Shown here: one piece after another, positions 17,239 to 26,910 of the stretch
Position numbering within the stretch: the first letter of the stretch is position 1
How the letters are laid out: every line of letters begins with the position of its first letter
Origin: Thetidibacter halocola
GTDB lineage: Bacteria > Pseudomonadota > Alphaproteobacteria > Rhodobacterales > Rhodobacteraceae
Direction of reading: 5' to 3'
Assembly (NCBI RefSeq): GCF_018224955.1
Contig: NZ_JAGTUU010000004.1
Coordinates: 124,001-188,000, forward strand
DNA: 64,000 nucleotides
Translations under genes and position numbers: made by a program
Notes under the pieces: model-generated
Databases searched by the model: none
What the model was told of the DNA's origin: nothing
The model's input: only the letters and a program-made list of their open reading frames with translations

Positions 17239-17661
17239 CTACTTGCGGCGCAGGCGGATGACCACGTCGACGCTGGCGATCTCGGCCCCTTCGGGCACGT
17301 CCGGCAGGCGGGTGATTTCCAGCTGGTCGGCGGGCGCATCCGTCAGGCGGGCGTCATCCTCCCAGTAGAAATGCGGGTGCTCGCGGGTATTGGTGTCGAA
17401 ATAGCTTTTCGACCCGTCCACCGTGACCTCCTGCATCAACCCAGCATCGCAGAATGCCTTGAGAGTGTTGTAGACCGTGGCGAGCGACACGCTTTCGCCG
17501 CGCGCCTTGGCGGCGGCGAACAGGCTTTCGGCTGTGACGTGACGATCGCGCCCGTCACCAATCAGCAGCGCAGCCAGCGTCAGGCGCTGCCGCGTCGGGC
17601 GCAGGTCCGCCCGTGCCAGCCATGCCTGCCCCCGTTCGATCGCTTCGGCCCGTATCGTCAT
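17239..17661 (-). CDS. irr: iron response regulator Irr (Fur family)
   Basis: A 140-residue Fur-family transcription factor. The winged helix includes RPTRQRLTLAALL and SLATVYNTLKAFCDAGLM (about 59-76). The segment YFDTNTREHPHFYWED (about 87-102) is the Irr-type region in place of the Fur metal site; the usual His triplet reads His95-Pro-His97. In alphaproteobacteria Irr represses or activates heme and iron genes according to heme supply. The ATG at 17661 follows GGGAAGGG. It is divergent from fabA, an arrangement I recall as typical of Rhodobacterales. Its 3' end lies 3 bases from the broken cytidylyltransferase. Confidence 0.9.
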   Translation of the reverse strand: MTIRAEAIERGQAWLARADLRPTRQRLTLAALLIGDGRDRHVTAESLFAAAKARGESVSLATVYNTLKAFCDAGLMQEVTVDGSKSYFDTNTREHPHFYWEDDARLTDAPADQLEITRLPDVPEGAEIASVDVVIRLRRK

Positions 17662-17830
17662 GCGCCATCCCTTCCCTTGAAGATACATATAGTGCGGCAG
17701 GGGGGCGCTTTTCAAACGAAAACCCTCTGACACCCGGCCGGGCGCCGCACGCCCGCGCCCCTTGCAAGGCGCGGCGGCCCGGTGCTAAGGGGCGCCGGTA
17801 ACTGCACAGACGACAAAGGGGCGCGTCCGC

Positions 17831-18340
17831 ATGGCCGACTATCCGACCAGCTTCGGCAAGGAAGACCTGTTGAAATGCGCGCGCGGCGAGCTGTTCGGCC
17901 CTGGCAACGCGCAACTGCCCGCGCCGCCCATGCTGATGATGGACCGCATCACGGAAATTTCCGGGGACGGTGGCCTGCACGGCAAGGGCCACGTCGTGGC
18001 CGAGTTCGACATCACGCCCGACCTGTGGTTCTTCGAGTGCCATTTCCCGGGCAACCCGATCATGCCGGGCTGTCTGGGACTGGACGGGCTGTGGCAGCTG
18101 ACCGGCTTCAACCTGGGCTGGCGCGGCTGGCAGGGGCGCGGCTATGCGCTGGGTGTGGGCGAGGTCAAGCTGACCGGCATGGTGCGCCCGGACCGCAGGA
18201 TGCTGACCTACAAGGTGGATTTCACCAAGGCGTTGCAGACGCGGCGGCTGACCATGGGTGTGGCCGATGGCATCGTCGAGGCCGATGGCGAGGTGATCTA
18301 CATCGTCAAGGACATGAAGGTCGCGCTCAGCGAAAGCTGA
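17831..18340 (+). CDS. fabA: 3-hydroxydecanoyl-ACP dehydratase/isomerase
   Basis: A 169-residue hotdog-fold enzyme that dehydrates 3-hydroxydecanoyl-ACP and isomerises the trans-2 bond to cis-3, the entry to anaerobic-type unsaturated fatty acids. The catalytic pair is visible: His71 in FECHFPGNP and Asp85 in GLDGLWQ. The length is standard. The ATG has AAAGGGG in front. It works with FabB, encoded 400 bases downstream, and is divergent from irr. Confidence 0.96.
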   Translation: MADYPTSFGKEDLLKCARGELFGPGNAQLPAPPMLMMDRITEISGDGGLHGKGHVVAEFDITPDLWFFECHFPGNPIMPGCLGLDGLWQLTGFNLGWRGWQGRGYALGVGEVKLTGMVRPDRRMLTYKVDFTKALQTRRLTMGVADGIVEADGEVIYIVKDMKVALSES

Positions 18341-18358
18341 GAGCGACGCATCACCTCT

Positions 18359-18520
18359 CTACGGACTGGGTGGGGCGCAATCCCCGATATCCATCTCCTG
18401 GACCGGATCGTCGGCCGCGCAGGGCTCGCCGGATAGCGGATAGGTGGTCGGCGCGGGATCCTCGCAGGCGGCGAGGCCAAACAGGCTGGCCAGCAGGATC
18501 AACGTAGCGACGGGTTTCAT
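18359..18520 (-). CDS. small lipoprotein
   Basis: A 53-residue reading frame on the minus strand, between fabA and fabB. It starts MKPVATLILLASLFGLAAC, an N-terminal lysine and hydrophobic core ending in a lipobox (LAAC, Cys19), then a short acidic mature part with three further cysteines. AAAGGAG lies 7 bases before the ATG, a strong ribosome site, which supports translation. I recognise no family. It runs opposite to the fab genes, with its 3' end 18 bases from the fabA stop. Confidence 0.72.
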   Translation of the reverse strand: MKPVATLILLASLFGLAACEDPAPTTYPLSGEPCAADDPVQEMDIGDCAPPSP

Positions 18521-18743
18521 GGTTCAGGCTCCTTTCCGCTCTGACGCGCCGTTTGCATTCGGGATCGCAGGTCGCGGACCGCTTCAGGCGCCCGTCAACG
18601 CTAACCGCCCAAGCAACAGCTTTCCTTGACATGCCTCAACACCGCGGGGCGCCGTCCGGTCACGCGAACCGGCGCCGTCACCCGTCTTGCACCTGACCGC
18701 AGCCTTGGCCTACACACGACCCCAGCCAATGAAGGGAACCCAA

Positions 18744-19973
18744 ATGCGTCGCGTCGTCGTCACAGGTCTCGGTATCGTCTCGAGCATCGGCAACAATGCC
18801 GAGGAAGTGCTTGCCTCGCTCAAGGCGGGCCGGTCCGGCATCACCGCCAGCGAAGAGATGAAGGAACACGGCTTTCGCAGCCAGATCGCCGGCACACTGA
18901 AGATCGACGTGGCCGCGCATGTCGACAAGCGCACGCTGCGCTTCATGGGGCCGGGCGCGGCCTATGCGCATATCGCCATGCAGCAGGCCATCGCGGACAG
19001 CGGGCTGGACGAGGCCGACATCGTCAACCCGCGCACCGGCCTTGTCGCGGGCTCCGGCGGGCCGTCGACCAGCGCGATGCTGACAGCGCACCAGACGGTG
19101 CTGAACAGCGGCGCGACCAAGCGGATCGGCCCCTTCGCCGTGCCGAAATGCATGTGCTCGACGGTCAGCGCGAACCTGTCCACCGCGTTCAAGATCAAGG
19201 GGATCAACTATTCGATCACCTCGGCCTGCTCGACCTCGCTGCATTGCATCGGCAACGCGGCGGAACAGATCATGATGGGCAAGCAGGACGTGATGTTCGC
19301 CGGGGGCGGCGAGGAACTGGACTGGACGCTGTCCTGCCTGTTCGACGCGATGGGCGCCATGTCGTCGAAATTCAACGACACGCCCGAGCGCGCCAGCCGC
19401 GCCTTCGACAAGGACCGCGACGGGTTCGTGATCTCGGGCGGCGGCGGCATCGTCGTGCTGGAGGAGCTTGAGCACGCCAAGGCGCGCGGCGCGAAGATCT
19501 ACGCCGAAGTGACCGGCTACGGTGCGACCAGCGACGGCGCCGACATGGTCGCGCCCAGTGGCGAGGGCGGCGAGCGGGCGATGCGCCTTGCCCTGTCGAC
19601 CCTCCCCGAGGGGCGCAAGGTCAGCTACATCAACGCGCATGGCACCTCGACCCCGGTCGGCGACGTGGGCGAGATCGAGGCGGTGCGGCGCGTCTTCGGC
19701 GACGGCGCCACGCCGCCCGTCAGCTCGACCAAGTCGATGACCGGCCACAGCCAGGGCGCGACCGGCGCGCAGGAGGCGATCTATTGCCTGCTGGCGCTTG
19801 AACACGATTTCATCATCCCGTCGATCAATGTCGAAACGCTGGACCCCGCCCTGAAACCCGAGGAGATCGCAACCACCAGGGTCGACAATGCTGGGCTGGA
19901 CAGTGTGATGACCAATTCCTTCGGCTTCGGAGGAACGAACGGGTCGATGGTGCTTTCGAAGTTCCGGGAATGA
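18744..19973 (+). CDS. fabB: 3-oxoacyl-ACP synthase I
   Basis: A 409-residue condensing enzyme that elongates acyl-ACP, including the cis-3-decenoyl product of FabA. The active-site triad reads Cys162 in [12 protein letters not shown], His299 in NAHGTSTP and His335 in KSMTGHSQG, with Lys330 nearby. I chose the ATG at 18744, which follows GAAGGGA; an upstream in-frame extension lacks support. It is normally followed by fabI, but an unrelated gene has been placed between them here. Confidence 0.96.
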   Translation: MRRVVVTGLGIVSSIGNNAEEVLASLKAGRSGITASEEMKEHGFRSQIAGTLKIDVAAHVDKRTLRFMGPGAAYAHIAMQQAIADSGLDEADIVNPRTGLVAGSGGPSTSAMLTAHQTVLNSGATKRIGPFAVPKCMCSTVSANLSTAFKIKGINYSITSACSTSLHCIGNAAEQIMMGKQDVMFAGGGEELDWTLSCLFDAMGAMSSKFNDTPERASRAFDKDRDGFVISGGGGIVVLEELEHAKARGAKIYAEVTGYGATSDGADMVAPSGEGGERAMRLALSTLPEGRKVSYINAHGTSTPVGDVGEIEAVRRVFGDGATPPVSSTKSMTGHSQGATGAQEAIYCLLALEHDFIIPSINVETLDPALKPEEIATTRVDNAGLDSVMTNSFGFGGTNGSMVLSKFRE

Positions 19974-20133
19974 CGCGCGCGTAGCTACGGGTTCGTGCCT
20001 GACGCTTGAGGCCGTCTTTCGCCGATGATGCGGCGAAAGACGGCTTGGAGCCTATTCTGAAATCCGCTGCGTCTTTCATAGATCGTCGGCTATCCTCGCC
20101 GAACCTGTTACCAATTGGAGAGAGGGCCTTTGT

Positions 20134-20952
20134 GTGAACCGAGAGAACCTTATCGAGCGTTTCCGTGCCCTGCACGTTCGTGGCAACCCGGTCGTAATGC
20201 CGAACCCATGGGACATCGGGTCTGCGAAGATCATGGCGCGGCTGGGTGCCAAGGCACTGGCGACAACATCTTCCGGGCATGGTTTCACGCTGGGTTTGAT
20301 CGATGGCGGACAGGTTACGCGCGAGGTTGCCCTGAAGCATGCTGCCGATCTCTGCGCTGCGGTTGATGTCCCGGTAAACGGTGATTTTGAGAATGGATTT
20401 GGTGACAGTCCGGCGACTGTGGCCGAGACCGTTCGCATGGCTGCAGCGGCGGGTCTTGCCGGCGTTTCAATCGAGGACACTGCCGTTCCAACCAAGAACT
20501 CGTATTCCTTCGACCTAGCTCTGGAACGGATAGTAGCGGCAGTCGCGGCCGCCCGTGCTGCGGGCATCTTGCTGACGGCCCGCGCTGATGGCTGGCTGCT
20601 CCGCAACTATGATCAGACCGAAGCACTGCGCCGTTGCCAGGCTTTCGCCGAAGCGGGTGCCGATGTGCTCTACGCGCCGCTCGTCGATGCGGAAACGACC
20701 AGTGCGCTGGCCGCCACCGGGGTACCGGTCAACGTTCTTGCGGCAGGCAGTATGCGAGACCTGACGGCCCAGGAGATAGGAACGCTTGGCGCCGCCCGGA
20801 TTTCGATTGGCGGCGGACTCGCGCGCGTCACGCAAAAGGTTACTATCGAAGGCACCAAGGCAATTCTGGAAAGGGGCGATTTCACGATCTTGAAGGAGGC
20901 CGCGAATGCGGTTGAAGTCGAAGCCATGTTGAACAACGAACCGCAGGGTTAA
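20134..20952 (+). CDS. isocitrate lyase/PEP mutase family protein
   Basis: A 272-residue TIM-barrel protein of the PEP mutase/isocitrate lyase superfamily. MPNPWDIGSA (22-31), VNGDFENGFGD (81-91, with the metal-binding acidic residues), SIEDT (112-116) and LLTARADG are family blocks. The KKCGH motif of true isocitrate lyase is absent, so it is more likely a C-C or P-C bond lyase of unknown substrate, of the kind often annotated as a 2,3-dimethylmalate lyase-like protein. The start is a GTG at 20134 after GGAGAGAGGG. Its codons look less GC-rich than those of fabB and fabI, which suggests later insertion. Confidence 0.85.
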   Translation: MNRENLIERFRALHVRGNPVVMPNPWDIGSAKIMARLGAKALATTSSGHGFTLGLIDGGQVTREVALKHAADLCAAVDVPVNGDFENGFGDSPATVAETVRMAAAAGLAGVSIEDTAVPTKNSYSFDLALERIVAAVAAARAAGILLTARADGWLLRNYDQTEALRRCQAFAEAGADVLYAPLVDAETTSALAATGVPVNVLAAGSMRDLTAQEIGTLGAARISIGGGLARVTQKVTIEGTKAILERGDFTILKEAANAVEVEAMLNNEPQG

Positions 20953-21129
20953 ATCGTCGAACATCCACTTTGTCCGCATTGCAGCCATGCGCGATGAACA
21001 CGGTGGCGACCCAACACGAGGCCGGGATTCTACGGACCTGGCCTGCGGCCGCGGGACAGGAGAACACAGCCGGTAACTTGACCTCCCCGCCGGTTCCGGT
21101 CAGGTATTCCGAAACGGTCGGAGGGGCAC

Positions 21130-21921
21130 ATGACCATTTCTCTGGAAGGCAAGCGCGGGCTTGTCATGGGCGTGGCGAACGAACGCTCGATCGCCTGGGG
21201 CATCGCGAAGGCCTGCCATGACGCCGGGGCAGAACTGGCCTTTACCTACCAGGGCGACGCCTTTGGCAAGCGGGTGGAGCCTCTGGCGGTCTCCGTAGGG
21301 TCGGATTTCCTGGTGGATGTGGACGTCACCGACGACGCCTCGCTCGACCGCGCCTTCGAAGCACTGGCCGCGCGCTGGGACAGTCTCGATTTCCTTGTCC
21401 ACGCCATCGCCTATTCCGACAAGAACGAGTTGACGGGCCGGATCCTCAACACAACCCGGGACAACTTCAAGACCTCGATGGACATCTCGGTCTATTCCTT
21501 CATCGACGTGGCGCGCCGGGCGCATCCCCTGATGAAGGAAAAGGGCGGAACGCTGCTGACCATGTCCTATCTCGGCAGCCAGCGGGTCATTCCCAATTAC
21601 AACATCATGGGCGTGGCCAAGGCGGCGCTGGAGTCCGCCACGCGCTACTTGGCCAACGACCTCGGCCGCGACGGCATCCGCGTCAACGCGATCAGCCCCG
21701 GCATGATGAAGACCCTTGCCGGCGCGGCCATCGGCGGCGCGCGGGCAAGCTATCGCCACACCGACAAGAACGCGCCGCTGGGCCACAACGCCACGCTCGA
21801 GGCGGTGGGCGGCACGGCGGTCTGGCTGTGCTCGGACGTGGGTGCCTGCACCACCGGCGAGGTAATCCAGGTCGACAGCGGCTATCACGTGCTGGGCATG
21901 CCGCAGTTCGAGAACCTGTGA
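21130..21921 (+). CDS. fabI: enoyl-ACP reductase (NADH)
   Basis: A 263-residue short-chain reductase catalysing the last step of each fatty-acid elongation cycle, and the target of triclosan in relatives. The nucleotide site VMGVANERSIAWGIA is at residues 12-26, and the catalytic Tyr147, Tyr157 and Lys164 fall in MSYLGSQ and NYNIMGVAKAAL. The ATG at 21130 follows GGAGGGG. The stop overlaps the GTG start of the next small lipoprotein gene. Confidence 0.96.
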   Translation: MTISLEGKRGLVMGVANERSIAWGIAKACHDAGAELAFTYQGDAFGKRVEPLAVSVGSDFLVDVDVTDDASLDRAFEALAARWDSLDFLVHAIAYSDKNELTGRILNTTRDNFKTSMDISVYSFIDVARRAHPLMKEKGGTLLTMSYLGSQRVIPNYNIMGVAKAALESATRYLANDLGRDGIRVNAISPGMMKTLAGAAIGGARASYRHTDKNAPLGHNATLEAVGGTAVWLCSDVGACTTGEVIQVDSGYHVLGMPQFENL

Positions 21922-22238
21922 CCGGTGGAATGTGGCGCGCCCTGCCCTTGCTGCTGACGCTTGCCGCGTGCCAGGCGCAACCGCCCACGACCGCAACACG
22001 CAGTGGCGACGGCATGGCCGACAGGCTGCGCCCCGGCATGACGGAAAACGACGCCTTTGGCCTGTTCGGTCCCGAAAGCGGGTTCGAACGCAACCCCGCC
22101 GACTGGGACCAGTCCTGCCTCAGCTATGCCTATGGTCCTGTCGGGGCGCCGCTTTACGTGCACGCGCTGTTCCGCGCGGGCGCGCTGGAGCAGGCGACGG
22201 ATGGTCATGCCGGGCTCTGCACCTTCGCGGCGGCCTAG
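21918..22238 (+). CDS. small outer-envelope lipoprotein
   Basis: A protein of 106 residues from a GTG overlapping the fabI stop, or 102 from the ATG at 21930. The N-terminus is a lipoprotein signal, RALPLLLTLAACQAQ, with the lipobox LAAC. The mature part has an RPGMTENDAFGLFG block, reminiscent of the start of SmpA/BamE-like domains, and two further cysteines. Function is unknown. It appears translationally coupled to fabI, though the functional link is not clear. Confidence 0.7.
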   Translation: MTGGMWRALPLLLTLAACQAQPPTTATRSGDGMADRLRPGMTENDAFGLFGPESGFERNPADWDQSCLSYAYGPVGAPLYVHALFRAGALEQATDGHAGLCTFAAA

Positions 22239-22296
22239 GCCACCTGCGCTGCAAAGGCGCATTGGCGCGCGCCTTCGACCCCTCTAATCAGGCCCC

Positions 22297-22641
22297 ATGC
22301 CACTGTCCCGCCTCACGCGCCGCCCCATCCTGACCGCCGCCTTTTTCCTGGCGGTTGCGGTCACGGTCTTCTTCGCGGTACGGCTGGTGCTGTTCACGCT
22401 GTTCTGGGCCGACCCCACGCATCGCGAACAGCCGATCGAGGGCTGGATGTCGCCGGGCTACGTGGCGCATAGCTGGGACCTGCCGAGAGAGACAGTGGCC
22501 GAGGCGCTGGACCTGGAGCCACGGACTGACGGCCGCCGCCTGACCCTGGATGAGATCGCAGAAGAGCGCGGGGTGCCGGTGGCCAACCTGATCGCCACGC
22601 TCGAGGCCACGATCGCCGCGCATCGGGCCGACCGCCCATGA
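22297..22641 (+). CDS. hypothetical single-pass membrane protein
   Basis: A 114-residue protein with one hydrophobic segment (about 10-36), a basic start and a soluble C-terminal half with PIEGWMSPGYVAHSWDLPRE, a block I recall only from uncharacterised Rhodobacterales proteins. The last 40 residues resemble a small helix-turn-helix-like helical region (DEIAEERGVPVANLIATLEA). Its stop overlaps the DedA gene start by 4 bases, so the two are probably co-translated and may act together in the membrane. Confidence 0.68.
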   Translation: MPLSRLTRRPILTAAFFLAVAVTVFFAVRLVLFTLFWADPTHREQPIEGWMSPGYVAHSWDLPRETVAEALDLEPRTDGRRLTLDEIAEERGVPVANLIATLEATIAAHRADRP

Positions 22642-23240
22642 CGGACACGCTCTTTGCCATGGTGCCCCATTACGGCGGCTGGGTGGTGCTGCTGGCGACC
22701 TTTCTATCCTGCCTTGCACTGCCGATCCCATCCTCGCTGATGATGCTGGCGGCGGGCGCCTTTGCCGCCTCGGGCGACCTGTCGCTGGCGGGCACGGCAG
22801 GCGCGGCCTATGCAGGGGCCATCGCGGGCGACCAGGCGGGCTATGCCATCGGGCGGCATGGCGGCACGCCTCTGGTCGCACGGCTGAAGCGGCGGGCGCG
22901 GGTCGCGTCCACGGTCGAGCGCGCTGCCGAGATGCTGCATCGGCGCGCGGTCTCGGCGGTCTTCCTGACGCGCTGGCTGTTCAGCCCGCTGGGACCGTAT
23001 GTCAACTTCATCGGCGGGGCGATGGGCCTGGCCTGGTCGCGATTTACCCTTGGCAGCGTGACCGGAGAGGCGACCTGGGTCACGATCTACGTCGGCCTGG
23101 GCTTTGCCTTTGGCAGCCAGATCGCGCTGATCGCCGACATTGCCAGCAATCTCGCCGGGCTGTTGGCCGCAGGCGCGGTCACGGTGCTGTTGGGCGTCGC
23201 CCTGTTCCGTCGCCGCGCGAACAACCACCGCACTGCCTGA
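22638..23240 (+). CDS. DedA-family (VTT-domain) membrane protein
   Basis: A 200-residue inner-membrane protein of the DedA family, some members of which move undecaprenyl phosphate or other lipids across the membrane. Family features include the N-terminal PIPSSLMMLAAGA (about 29-41), AGDQAGYAIGRHGG (about 63-76) and the conserved Arg-rich FLTRWLFSPLGPYVNFIGG (about 109-127). Four or five hydrophobic segments are evident. The start overlaps the previous gene by 4 bases. Confidence 0.87.
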   Translation: MTDTLFAMVPHYGGWVVLLATFLSCLALPIPSSLMMLAAGAFAASGDLSLAGTAGAAYAGAIAGDQAGYAIGRHGGTPLVARLKRRARVASTVERAAEMLHRRAVSAVFLTRWLFSPLGPYVNFIGGAMGLAWSRFTLGSVTGEATWVTIYVGLGFAFGSQIALIADIASNLAGLLAAGAVTVLLGVALFRRRANNHRTA

Positions 23241-23246
23241 ACCGCC

Positions 23247-24116
23247 TCAGAACCACTGGCCCGCCTCGATCAGCCCGAGGTCCAGCAACTGGCGCGAATG
23301 CCACTCGAACGGCGCGGACTTGTGCCAGCGGAAATCGCCGATCTCCCAGCGCGAGCCGGGATTGGCCTTGAGCGCCTTGGCGGTGCGAAAGGACGCGACG
23401 GCCGCCGTCAGGTTGTTGTGCCACTGGCAGGCATAGGTGTTGTATTCCTCGTCCGAAAACGTGTGATCATCGCGCAGCGTCAGCCCCTTTTTCGCGCGGA
23501 ACAGCCCGATCCGGTCGATGCGCCGCCGCTCCCACGGCACGAATTCCTCGAACCGCCAGCGCAACCCGCCGTAGAAATCCAGTTGCCGTTCCTTTGGCGC
23601 CCAGTTCCGCTGCTGGTCTTCGCGCACCTGCGCATAGTAACCCACCGTGTCGATATGGGTGTCGTCCAGCGAGACGCCGTCCGGGAACTGCCCAAGATCG
23701 CCCGCATACAGATCGATGACGTAGGTCAGCATCGCGTCGCGCCGTTCCTCGGCATGAAAGGCCAGCAATTCGGGGACCGAGCGCGTCTCGCAGAACGGAT
23801 AGAACAGGTATTCGGCGTTGTAGCAGTAATACATCCACTGGCCCGGCGCGGCCTGCGCTATGCGGCTGACGGCATCGGCGACACAGCCTTCCCGCCTTGG
23901 GTCGGCCTCGATGCGGTGGATCCGATCCTCGAGATCATCGGGCGCGCTCCAGCCGGGATCGGCGAAGACGAGGACCGTGGGAAAGCCCAGTTGCCGGTGA
24001 TGGCGGATCGTGGTGTCGAGTTCGACCGCATCCTCCGCAAAGATCATCGCGACGGGGCCGCGCGCCAGCGTGCCGCGCCCGCGGCTGAGGAAATCGGCGA
24101 TGTTCGAGTAGCGCAT
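23247..24116 (-). CDS. glycosyltransferase-like hypothetical protein (Glyco_tranf_2_4 style)
   Basis: A 289-residue cytoplasmic protein. The early [20 protein letters not shown] (about 35-54) resembles the opening of glycosyltransferase family 2-like proteins (PF13704), where a loop binds the sugar nucleotide. Further in, [18 protein letters not shown] is like the DxDEF region, but with Asn-Ala-Glu in place of DxD, so metal binding may be altered. The C-terminal half is rich in Trp, Arg and His. Substrate and role are unknown. It is divergent from miaB, with 120 bases between. Confidence 0.62.
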   Translation of the reverse strand: MRYSNIADFLSRGRGTLARGPVAMIFAEDAVELDTTIRHHRQLGFPTVLVFADPGWSAPDDLEDRIHRIEADPRREGCVADAVSRIAQAAPGQWMYYCYNAEYLFYPFCETRSVPELLAFHAEERRDAMLTYVIDLYAGDLGQFPDGVSLDDTHIDTVGYYAQVREDQQRNWAPKERQLDFYGGLRWRFEEFVPWERRRIDRIGLFRAKKGLTLRDDHTFSDEEYNTYACQWHNNLTAAVASFRTAKALKANPGSRWEIGDFRWHKSAPFEWHSRQLLDLGLIEAGQWF

Positions 24117-24236
24117 GCCTGCCTCCGCCGGTTGCGGCGCGGTTTTCGCACAGGTTGGGTGAAAATCTCGTGCATTGCAACAAGGCCCGGATTCGCGCTA
24201 AAGCCCGCCCCTGAACCAGACCCCGGAGGCACGCCC

Positions 24237-25544
24237 ATGACCGCGCCGAAAAAGCTGTTCATCAAGACCTACGGCTGCCAGATGAACGTCTACGACAGCG
24301 AGCGCATGGCGGAGGCCATGGGCAGTCAGGGTTATGTTGCCACCGACAGTCCCGACGACGCGGACATGATCCTGCTGAACACCTGTCATATCCGGGAAAA
24401 GGCGGCGGAAAAGGTCTATTCGGAACTTGGCCGCTACAAGGGGCTGAAGGCCGCGAAACCCGACCTCAAGATCGGCGTGGCGGGCTGCGTCGCACAGGCC
24501 GAGGGCGAAGAGATCATGCGCCGCCAGCCGATGGTCGACCTGGTCGTCGGCCCGCAAAGCTATCACCGCCTGCCCGAGCTGACGGCACGGGCACAGGCGG
24601 GCGAAAAGGCGCTGGATACCGAGTTTCCCGAAGAGGACAAGTTCGAGCACCTGGCCAGCCGGCCCAAGGCGAAACGCGGCCCCAGCGCCTTCCTGACCGT
24701 GCAGGAAGGCTGCGACAAGTTCTGCGCCTTCTGCGTGGTTCCCTATACCCGCGGCGCCGAGGTCTCCCGCCCCGCCGCGCGCATCCTGTCCGAGGCCCGC
24801 GACCTGGTGGAACGCGGCGTGCGCGAGATCACGCTGCTGGGCCAGAACGTGAACGCCTATCACGGGCATGAGCGCGGGCTTGGCGGGCTGATCCGCGGCC
24901 TGGCCGCGATCGACGGTCTTGCGCGCATCCGCTTTACCACCTCGCATCCGAACGACATGGACGACGACCTGATCGCGGCGCATGGCGATTGCGAGAAACT
25001 GATGCCCTACCTGCACCTGCCCGTGCAGGCCGGCAGCGACCGCATCCTGAAACGGATGAACCGCCAGCACACCCGCGACGACTATTTCCGGCTGATCGAC
25101 CGGCTGCGCGCGGTGCGCCCCGACCTGCACCTGTCGGGCGATTTCATCGTTGGCTTTCCCGAGGAAACAGACGAGGATTTCGCTTTGACGCTCGACCTGA
25201 TCGAGCGGGTGGAATACGGCAGCGCCTTTTCATTCAAGTATTCGCCCCGTCCCGGCACCCCCGCGGCCGAGCGCGACCAACTGACCGAGGCCGTCAAGGA
25301 CGACCGCCTGCACCGCCTCCAGGCGCTGCTGACGCGCCAGCAGCGCGCGCTTCAGGATGCGATGGTGGGGCGGGTCGTCACCGTGCTGTTCGAAAAGCCC
25401 GGCCGCATGACCGGCCAAATGGTGGGCAAGTCGGAATACCTGCACGCGGTCCATGTGCAGGCCGAGGGTGTCTCTGCGGGCGATCTGCGCCGGGTGCGGA
25501 TCGTCGAAAGCGGCCCGAACTCGCTGCGCGGCGAACTGGCCTGA
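24237..25544 (+). CDS. miaB: tRNA-2-methylthio-N6-isopentenyladenosine synthase
   Basis: A 435-residue radical-SAM methylthiotransferase acting on A37 of tRNAs that read UNN codons. The N-terminal domain has three cluster cysteines ([24 protein letters not shown]). The radical SAM core has CDKFCAFC (about 158-165) and the C-terminus a TRAM domain (about 375-435). The ATG at 24237 has GGAGG upstream. Its substrate set includes tRNA-Leu(UAA), also encoded in this window. In relatives it often sits beside phoH; here it is 10 kb away. Confidence 0.96.
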   Translation: MTAPKKLFIKTYGCQMNVYDSERMAEAMGSQGYVATDSPDDADMILLNTCHIREKAAEKVYSELGRYKGLKAAKPDLKIGVAGCVAQAEGEEIMRRQPMVDLVVGPQSYHRLPELTARAQAGEKALDTEFPEEDKFEHLASRPKAKRGPSAFLTVQEGCDKFCAFCVVPYTRGAEVSRPAARILSEARDLVERGVREITLLGQNVNAYHGHERGLGGLIRGLAAIDGLARIRFTTSHPNDMDDDLIAAHGDCEKLMPYLHLPVQAGSDRILKRMNRQHTRDDYFRLIDRLRAVRPDLHLSGDFIVGFPEETDEDFALTLDLIERVEYGSAFSFKYSPRPGTPAAERDQLTEAVKDDRLHRLQALLTRQQRALQDAMVGRVVTVLFEKPGRMTGQMVGKSEYLHAVHVQAEGVSAGDLRRVRIVESGPNSLRGELA

Positions 25545-25566
25545 GCCAGCCCGCCCGCGTCAGGCG

Positions 25567-25920
25567 TCAGTGATTGGCGTTCCGGTGCGAGGCGCCGTCG
25601 CGAAAGATCCGCTCCATCGTGGCCTTCAATGCCTCGGGGTTGCCCACCAGCTTGTCGTCGCGGCAGACCCGTTCGGCGATCGCGTGGGCGGTCTCGAACG
25701 TGTAACCCGCGTTCACCAGGCTGTCGACGAAGTTGGAATTCGGGCGATCCCAGATCACGTCGTTCCACGGGCCGCGGAAACAACTGACGGTGATGACCGT
25801 CTGTTCGTGCACATGCGCCTTCGTCAGCGGGTCGTGATGGTGCTTGTTGTTGGCGCCGTCCGCAAAGGCGGGCGCGGCGAGGCCCAGCGTCAGGGCGGCA
25901 AGCGCGGAAATGGTCTTCAT
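25567..25920 (-). CDS. conserved exported protein
   Basis: A 117-residue protein with a clean signal peptide (MKTISALAALTLGLAAPAFA, cleavage about residue 20) followed by a His-rich start of the mature part (NKHHHD). Two cysteines (CFRGPW and VCRDD) could form a disulfide. GAAGGGA precedes the ATG at 25920. I recall similar uncharacterised exported proteins from Rhodobacterales but no function. It converges on miaB. Confidence 0.7.
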   Translation of the reverse strand: MKTISALAALTLGLAAPAFADGANNKHHHDPLTKAHVHEQTVITVSCFRGPWNDVIWDRPNSNFVDSLVNAGYTFETAHAIAERVCRDDKLVGNPEALKATMERIFRDGASHRNANH

Positions 25921-26299
25921 ATGGCAAATCCCTTCAAATTGGGTCCGGTCAGGAGCATGAACCGCGAGGGCAAAGCTCCAAGCGTTCTGCCAGAAGATCT
26001 CTGCTCGCCCCCACGAGCGATCGCGATGATACGCGCGAAGCGGGTTCCGGCAAAGAGCCGTCTGCGTGGGTTTCACACCGCGCGACAATGCGCGGGCAAT
26101 GGCGAAATCGTTTCGGCCATCACACGGATTCTTTCCGCATTCCGTGTGCAGGGGACAGCAGGACACGGCCCGCGAAAGCGGCCTTTTTACTTTCCTCATG
26201 CATTTTAGCTGTTAATCTCTTGATTACAGTGAATTTGCACGGGACCGCTGCCGATTCTGGTGCCGTGCGGGGGATAACAACAATCGAAGGGACAGGGTT
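25921..26299 (+). other. intergenic region with a terminator-like hairpin
   Basis: This 379-base stretch separates two divergently oriented genes and holds no gene that I can support. At 26167-26188 a short stem (GGC-CGC with GCGGCC, one bulged C, GAAA tetraloop) is followed by TTTTT on the plus strand. It may stop leader transcription before the OmpA-like gene or mark an attenuator. AT-rich sequence around 26200-26235 may hold a promoter, but no convincing hexamer pair is visible. Confidence 0.4.
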
Positions 26300-26899
26300 G
26301 TGGCAACACGCATGACCAAAGCCTTTATCGCGCTTGCTCTGGCCGTCGCGACGGGACTGGGCAGCACTGCGCCTGTCCGGGCCGACCAGGACGCCGGCGC
26401 ATCGCCATTCATTTCCATGCAGAACACCCGCATCGTTCGCGGCGAACAGTATATTCCCGGCATCTGGGTCGATCCCGACGGCTGCGAGCACTGGGTGATG
26501 GACGACGGCGCAGAAGGCTACATGAGCCCGCATACCGACCGCAACGGCATTCCCGTCTGCCGCAGAGGCAACACCTGCGGCGTGATGAACACCGACCAGT
26601 TCTTTGCCACCGATAAATACGCCATCTCGAGCGCGGGCAAGGCACGTCTGGCCGAGTTCTTCCGCCAAGCGCAGGCCACCTCGTTCATCATCACCGGCCA
26701 CACCGACAGCCGGGCGTCCGACGAATACAACCTGCGCCTCAGCTACAATCGCGCGCTGGCCGTCGCCTCGGTTGCGAAATCCGTGGGCGCGCGCATCGCC
26801 GACGTGCGCGGCTACGGCGAACGCTGGCCGGTGGCCTCCAACGCCACCGCGAACGGCATGGCGAAGAACCGCCGCGTCGAAATCATCTGCGTCCGCTGA
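26300..26899 (+). CDS. OmpA-family exported protein with an extra N-terminal module
   Basis: A 199-residue exported protein from a GTG at 26300 (GAAGGGA eight bases ahead). A signal peptide ends near residue 33 (PVRADQ). Next comes a module of about 40 residues (GIWVDPDGCEHWVMDDG, then a Cys after PV), and then a C-terminal OmpA-like peptidoglycan-binding domain: IITGHTDSRASDEYNLRLS and the NRRVEI end. It should tie to the cell wall in the periplasm. The small lipoprotein gene 11 bases downstream repeats the N-terminal module. Confidence 0.85.
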   Translation: MATRMTKAFIALALAVATGLGSTAPVRADQDAGASPFISMQNTRIVRGEQYIPGIWVDPDGCEHWVMDDGAEGYMSPHTDRNGIPVCRRGNTCGVMNTDQFFATDKYAISSAGKARLAEFFRQAQATSFIITGHTDSRASDEYNLRLSYNRALAVASVAKSVGARIADVRGYGERWPVASNATANGMAKNRRVEIICVR

Positions 26900-26910
26900 G
26901 GGGAAGTCAC

